Shown piece after piece: positions 6,021 to 8,774 of a stretch of DNA of 8,774 nucleotides. The position numbers and the translations under genes are program-made. Origin of the DNA: Candidatus Peregrinibacteria bacterium RIFCSPLOWO2_01_FULL_39_12 (lineage in GTDB: Bacteria > Patescibacteriota > Gracilibacteria > UBA1369 > LOWO2-01-FULL-3); contig MFXA01000043.1 in assembly GCA_001787455.1 (NCBI GenBank), positions 25,118 to 33,891 of the forward strand. Direction: 5' to 3'. The notes beneath the pieces are model-generated. The model was not told the DNA's origin, did no database searches, and saw only the letters and a program-made list of their open reading frames with translations. The stretch's first letter is position 1; each line of letters begins with the position of its first letter.

Positions 6021-6048
6021 TAGAATGTTCGCTTCGCGAACTATTCTA
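6021..6048 (-). other. Intra-operon hairpin between pyrC and pyrD
   Basis: TAGAAT-GTTCGC, loop TTC, GCGAAC-t-ATTCTA: a 12-bp stem with a single bulged base (6042). On the minus strand it is followed by TTTATATTAT and then the pyrD start, 13 nt away. It could be a leaky terminator, an RNA-processing or stability element, or control of pyrD translation. On the plus strand an A-rich tract follows, so it would not terminate in that direction. Confidence 0.55.
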
Positions 6049-6087
6049 CCAAAAAACAAAAAATCACACTAATCTTTCAGCAAAACT

Positions 6088-7428
6088 TTACCCGCCAAAC
6101 TCCACCTCCCTCCCCACCTTCTTCCCGACAATTTTCCCATCCTTAAACACAATTTGCCCGCCAACGAAAGTCATAACAGGCCACCCCTTAAAAGACATCC
6201 CTTCGTACGGAGACCATTTGCATTTTGTAAAAAGATCAGCGCCCCGGACATCTTTAACTTTCTCCATATCCACAACAACAATATCCGCGTCAAATCCTTC
6301 CTCAATCTGCCCCTTTCCTTTAAGCCCGAAAATTTTAGCGGGATTTTCACAGCAAAGTTTTACAACTTCGGCAACAGTCAGCCCCTCATCATTCACAACA
6401 TTGAGCAAAATCGGCAAAAGAGTTTCAAGTTCCGGCACACCAGCAGAGGCGCGCACATAATCAAGCTCTTTCTCAACCAGCGCGTGCGGAGCATGATCGG
6501 TCGCGATAATATCAATATCTCCAAATTTTATCCCCTTCCACATCGCAAACAAATCATTATTACTTCTTACCGGCGGATTTATCTTTATCAAATTCCCCAA
6601 ATGTTCATAATCATTTTCCGAAAGGACAAGATGATGCGGAGAAACCTCGCAAGTAACATCCACCTTCGCTTTCCTGTATTTATTTACAATTTCAAGTTCG
6701 CATTCAGTGGATAAATGGGCGATATGAACTTTTTTGCCGCTTTTTTTAGCCAGCTCGCAAACCGCTTTCACCGCCATCGAAGCGCATTTCGAAGAATGGA
6801 TTTTGGAATGGATGGAAGGATTAATTTTTCTTCCTTCCAATGACTCGGCAAGATAACTTTTTTCATTTTTAGAAACACAGTTACCATCCTCCGCATGCAC
6901 AACAATAATTTTTTTTTGATTTTTGAAAAGATCCTCCACGCTTTTCGCCCCAACTCCCATCTCTCCAGTCGAATCACACATATACACTTTCACTCCCGCA
7001 ATATTTTTACTTAAGGAAATTTCTTCGAAATTTCTGCCGTCAAACCCAATAAAAAAACCATAATTACAGTAAGATTTGCCCTTAACCAACTTCCTTTTCG
7101 CCTCCAAATCTTTTTTAGATAAAATCGGCGGCTTGTTATTTGGCATATCCAAAACGGTTGTCACTCCGCCTGAGACCGCGGCGGCGGAACCTGTCTCAAA
7201 ATCCTCCTTATAAGATTCTTTTCCTCCCCTGAAATGCACATGCGCATCAATAAATCCCGGCAAAATCAACTTCCCTTTGCAGTCAATTTCCTTGTCACCT
7301 TTAATACGATGCCCGCGGTCCAAAATTTTTACAATTTTACCGCCTTCAATCAAAATGTCCCCATCATAAATACCCAGCCCGCATCCAACTTCACCATTTC
7401 TTAAAAGAATTGTCGCCATAAGCTGCAC
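6088..7428 (-). CDS. pyrC: Dihydroorotase, class I with carboxylated-lysine type metal site
   Basis: This enzyme cyclises N-carbamoyl-aspartate to dihydroorotate. The 446-aa amidohydrolase has D-A-H63-V-H65-F-R, then G-V-K147-V-Y, V-H178-A-E-D, I-A-H238-L-S, S-P-H-H (263-266) and A-T-D311-H-A-P-H. Aligned with the dihydroorotase domain of CAD, these are the binuclear zinc ligands, with K147 the expected carboxylated bridging lysine. The substrate-binding Asn is N97 in M-P-N-N. The start is ambiguous: GTG 7428 has AAAGGA at a good distance (9 nt), overlapping the pyrB stop region, while ATG 7419 gives the more usual N-terminus MATILLRNG. The gap after pyrB is only 6 or 15 bp. Confidence 0.95.
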   Translation of the reverse strand: MQLMATILLRNGEVGCGLGIYDGDILIEGGKIVKILDRGHRIKGDKEIDCKGKLILPGFIDAHVHFRGGKESYKEDFETGSAAAVSGGVTTVLDMPNNKPPILSKKDLEAKRKLVKGKSYCNYGFFIGFDGRNFEEISLSKNIAGVKVYMCDSTGEMGVGAKSVEDLFKNQKKIIVVHAEDGNCVSKNEKSYLAESLEGRKINPSIHSKIHSSKCASMAVKAVCELAKKSGKKVHIAHLSTECELEIVNKYRKAKVDVTCEVSPHHLVLSENDYEHLGNLIKINPPVRSNNDLFAMWKGIKFGDIDIIATDHAPHALVEKELDYVRASAGVPELETLLPILLNVVNDEGLTVAEVVKLCCENPAKIFGLKGKGQIEEGFDADIVVVDMEKVKDVRGADLFTKCKWSPYEGMSFKGWPVMTFVGGQIVFKDGKIVGKKVGREVEFGG

Positions 7429-7434
7429 TTAAAA

Positions 7435-8358
7435 TTATCCTTTAAATATCTTCTTTAAAAGCGCCATTCTCACAAAAACTCCATTTTTAACCTGCTCAAA
7501 ATATTTTGCGCGCGGATCATCATCGACATCCACAGAAATCTCATCAACCCTCGGCAAAGGATGAATCACAATCGCAGATTTTTTCGCAAACTTCATCAAT
7601 TGCGCGTTAATCACAAATGTCCCTGCGAACTTTTTATATTCCCTTTCGCTTACAAAACGCTCTTTCTGAATACGGCTTACGCTTAAAACATCGACCATTC
7701 CTACAAATTTTTTTAAGTCATTCACGGCCTGCACGTCCAATTTTTTTCTATGCAATTCTTCGACAATTTCTTTCGACATCTCCAGCCCCTTCGGAGAACA
7801 CAAAACAAATTTCACTTTAAAATGTTTAAGCATTTCGCACTGCGAATGTTGCACGCGACTGTTTTTTAAATCTCCTATCATCCCGACAGTCAGCCCGTCT
7901 ATCCGCCCAAAATTTTTCCAAATCGTATAAAGATCGAGCAAAGCTTGCGTCGGATGCTCGGCGGAACCATCCCCTGCATTGATAACCGGAACATCGCTGA
8001 ATTTAGCCAATGTAGAAACGGAACCGGCAACAGGATGCCTCATCACAATTACATCAGCCATTTGCGAAACAACTTTTCCGGTATCTTCAAGAGTTTCCAG
8101 TTTTGTAAAAGAAGATGTTTGCACCATATCCGCGTTGCTTATAACACGCCCTCCCAGCCTAAGCATCGCCGTTTCAAAACTAAATCTCGTTCTAGTGGAA
8201 GGTTCAAAAAACAGCGTAGCCATGACTTTTCCCTTTAAAATATCGCTCTGCCCTTTCTTGACGATTTTCTCCATATTCGAAGCTTCTTTAAAAAGACTGA
8301 TCAGCCCCGCCCTGTCAAACTGCCCCGCAGATAAAATGTTCTCTCCCTTAAACTTCAT
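7435..8358 (-). CDS. pyrB: Aspartate carbamoyltransferase catalytic chain
   Basis: This enzyme makes N-carbamoyl-aspartate from carbamoyl phosphate and aspartate. The 307-aa protein has S54-T-R-T-R58 (carbamoyl-phosphate binding), the 80s-loop equivalents S82 and K86 contributed across the trimer interface, R107-H-P, H135-P-T-Q138, G-D-L-K-N-S-R168, R229-x-Q and H266-P-L-P-R270. All catalytic residues known from the E. coli enzyme appear present. No regulatory chain (pyrI) follows, so the protein is probably a simple trimer or part of a non-E. coli-type assembly. It is the first gene of the pyr block, divergent from the secreted-protein gene, with a leader of about 70 nt if the tentative promoter at 8437-8466 is used. 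Confidence 0.97.
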   Translation of the reverse strand: MKFKGENILSAGQFDRAGLISLFKEASNMEKIVKKGQSDILKGKVMATLFFEPSTRTRFSFETAMLRLGGRVISNADMVQTSSFTKLETLEDTGKVVSQMADVIVMRHPVAGSVSTLAKFSDVPVINAGDGSAEHPTQALLDLYTIWKNFGRIDGLTVGMIGDLKNSRVQHSQCEMLKHFKVKFVLCSPKGLEMSKEIVEELHRKKLDVQAVNDLKKFVGMVDVLSVSRIQKERFVSEREYKKFAGTFVINAQLMKFAKKSAIVIHPLPRVDEISVDVDDDPRAKYFEQVKNGVFVRMALLKKIFKG

Positions 8359-8430
8359 CCTGAAAAAGTTAAATTTTCTTTATAAAGATCTCCCATTTAC
8401 TCTAAAAGAAAAACCCATAAAAGTAAATAA

Positions 8431-8466
8431 AAGGTTTTGATATCATCAAAAACACCTTCTTCTTAA
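8431..8466 (-). promoter_or_regulatory. Tentative pyrB promoter overlapped by a dyad
   Basis: Minus strand: -35 TTAAGA (8466-8461), 18-bp spacer, extended -10 TGATATCAA (8445-8437). This region coincides with a dyad, TTTTGAT-ATC-ATCAAAA (8435-8451), whose arms extend to AAGG (8431-8434) and CCTT (8455-8458) across a 3-base bulge. The dyad could be an operator. In the leader, ATTTACT (8395-8401) can pair with AGTAAAT (8422-8428). No PyrR-type binding loop or clear attenuator is visible. The promoter call is weak; the dyad is clear. Confidence 0.35.
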
Positions 8467-8471
8467 TTTTT

Positions 8472-8485
8472 GAATTGCACAATTC
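8472..8485. promoter_or_regulatory. Dyad over the -35 of the divergent promoter
   Basis: GAATTG-CA-CAATTC: two 6-bp arms around a 2-base centre. It covers the -35 hexamer of the plus-strand promoter (8475-8480), a good position for a repressor, though no regulator is encoded nearby. Confidence 0.4.
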
Positions 8486-8504
8486 GTAATTTTGTTGCTA
8501 AAAT
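8475..8504 (+). promoter_or_regulatory. Promoter of the secreted-protein gene
   Basis: A weak -35 TTGCAC (8475-8480), 18-bp spacer and extended -10 TGCTAAAAT (8496-8504), the same -10 block as at 127-135. Initiation near 8511 leaves a leader of about 17 nt before ATG 8528 with no Shine-Dalgarno sequence. Confidence 0.55.
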
Positions 8505-8527
8505 CAAAAAAGCGTAAATAATTCCTT

Positions 8528-8774
8528 ATGTCTTCCAAATTAAAGTTTTTCAATTCCATCCCCGCCGTTTTTTTGATTTCGGCATTGTTAATTTCATCAG
8601 CTATTTTTGCTTCAGCGATTTTTTCAGACGGTACTTCCGCCGAGGGCGACAGCATTTGTTCAGGCAGTATTACAGGCACAACTTTGCCTGGCAATGTGAA
8701 TGGCGGAGTTACTTCCTTCGATTCGCATCCGGGTCCGGGAACGGAAGACAATGAAAGCGTGACATTGAAAATTA
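8528..8774 (+). CDS. Predicted secreted protein, 5' part only
   Basis: ATG 8528 opens a frame that runs to the window end (82 codons). The N-terminus is a classical Sec signal peptide: Lys residues at 4 and 6, a hydrophobic core from about 11 to 28, and an A28-S-A30 cleavage site. The start of the mature protein is rich in Gly, Ser, Thr and Asp with one Cys (C44), resembling a linker or the beginning of a surface or cell-wall protein. No domain is recognisable in this piece. It is transcribed divergently from pyrB. A minus-strand frame over the same bases is a shadow. Confidence 0.7.
   Translation, partial: MSSKLKFFNSIPAVFLISALLISSAIFASAIFSDGTSAEGDSICSGSITGTTLPGNVNGGVTSFDSHPGPGTEDNESVTLKI

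Noticed and set aside
8359..8430. PyrR-type attenuator in the pyrB leader
   Set aside because: No conserved PyrR-binding loop and no terminator with a U-tract before pyrB; only weak AT-rich pairing.
7979..8440. Plus-strand open frame of 153 codons over pyrB
   Set aside because: It lies antisense to a fully conserved pyrB and its translation has no recognisable pattern; a shadow frame.
1..8774. CRISPR array, tRNA or rRNA
   Set aside because: No regularly spaced repeats and no cloverleaf or ribosomal sequence seen on either strand, including the 1363-1669 spacer.
1..8774. UGA recoding (as in Gracilibacteria-type genomes)
   Set aside because: UGA ends several genes exactly at the expected family length (pyrD, pyrF, pyrK, toxin), and no in-frame UGA needs to be read through.

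Overview
This window carries a nearly complete de novo pyrimidine locus on the minus strand. It is interrupted by a small toxin-antitoxin module and flanked by cell-envelope or unknown genes. The DNA is fairly AT-rich and the proteins are compact bacterial ones. UGA is a normal stop (it ends pyrF, pyrD, pyrK, the PIN toxin and the lipoprotein), which argues against lineages that recode UGA as glycine. A class 1B dihydroorotate dehydrogenase with PyrK, a long type-2 PyrF, almost no Shine-Dalgarno sequences and small envelope proteins would fit a Patescibacteria/CPR-type bacterium that makes its own UMP, such as Peregrinibacteria. That placement is inference from style, not from a marker gene.

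Layout, right to left along the minus strand: pyrB (7435-8358), pyrC (6088-7428), an 80-bp gap with a strong hairpin, pyrD (5093-6007), pyrK (4227-5051) and pyrE (3562-4230, ATGA overlap with pyrK). Next come a hairpin and a three-gene TA module: ribbon-helix-helix antitoxin (3213-3473), PIN-domain toxin (2801-3229) and a previously uncalled 47-codon gene (2661-2804). The small gene resembles only the toxin-binding tail of the antitoxin. pyrF (1670-2602) follows, with its own extended -10 promoter. Together PyrB, PyrC, PyrDK, PyrE and PyrF convert carbamoyl phosphate and aspartate to UMP. Carbamoyl-phosphate synthetase (carAB), pyrI and pyrR are not in the window.

A 121-bp, almost fully self-complementary element (1551-1671) lies at the end of pyrF and shares two bases of its stop codon. 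The 307-bp gap after pyrF also holds a GC-rich perfect palindrome, a likely terminator and a strong promoter for the next minus-strand gene. That gene encodes a 391-aa predicted lipoprotein of unknown function (187-1362). At the left edge a further minus-strand gene begins and runs off the window. At the right edge a plus-strand gene for a predicted secreted protein starts at 8528, divergent from pyrB, and runs off the end.

Five start regions share a promoter architecture built on an extended -10 (four are TGCTA-type, with TTGTGCTA in three), followed by a short AT-rich leader without a ribosome-binding site. The most interesting items are the extra mini-antitoxin, the palindromic element at pyrF, and the twin operators wrapped around the TA promoter.
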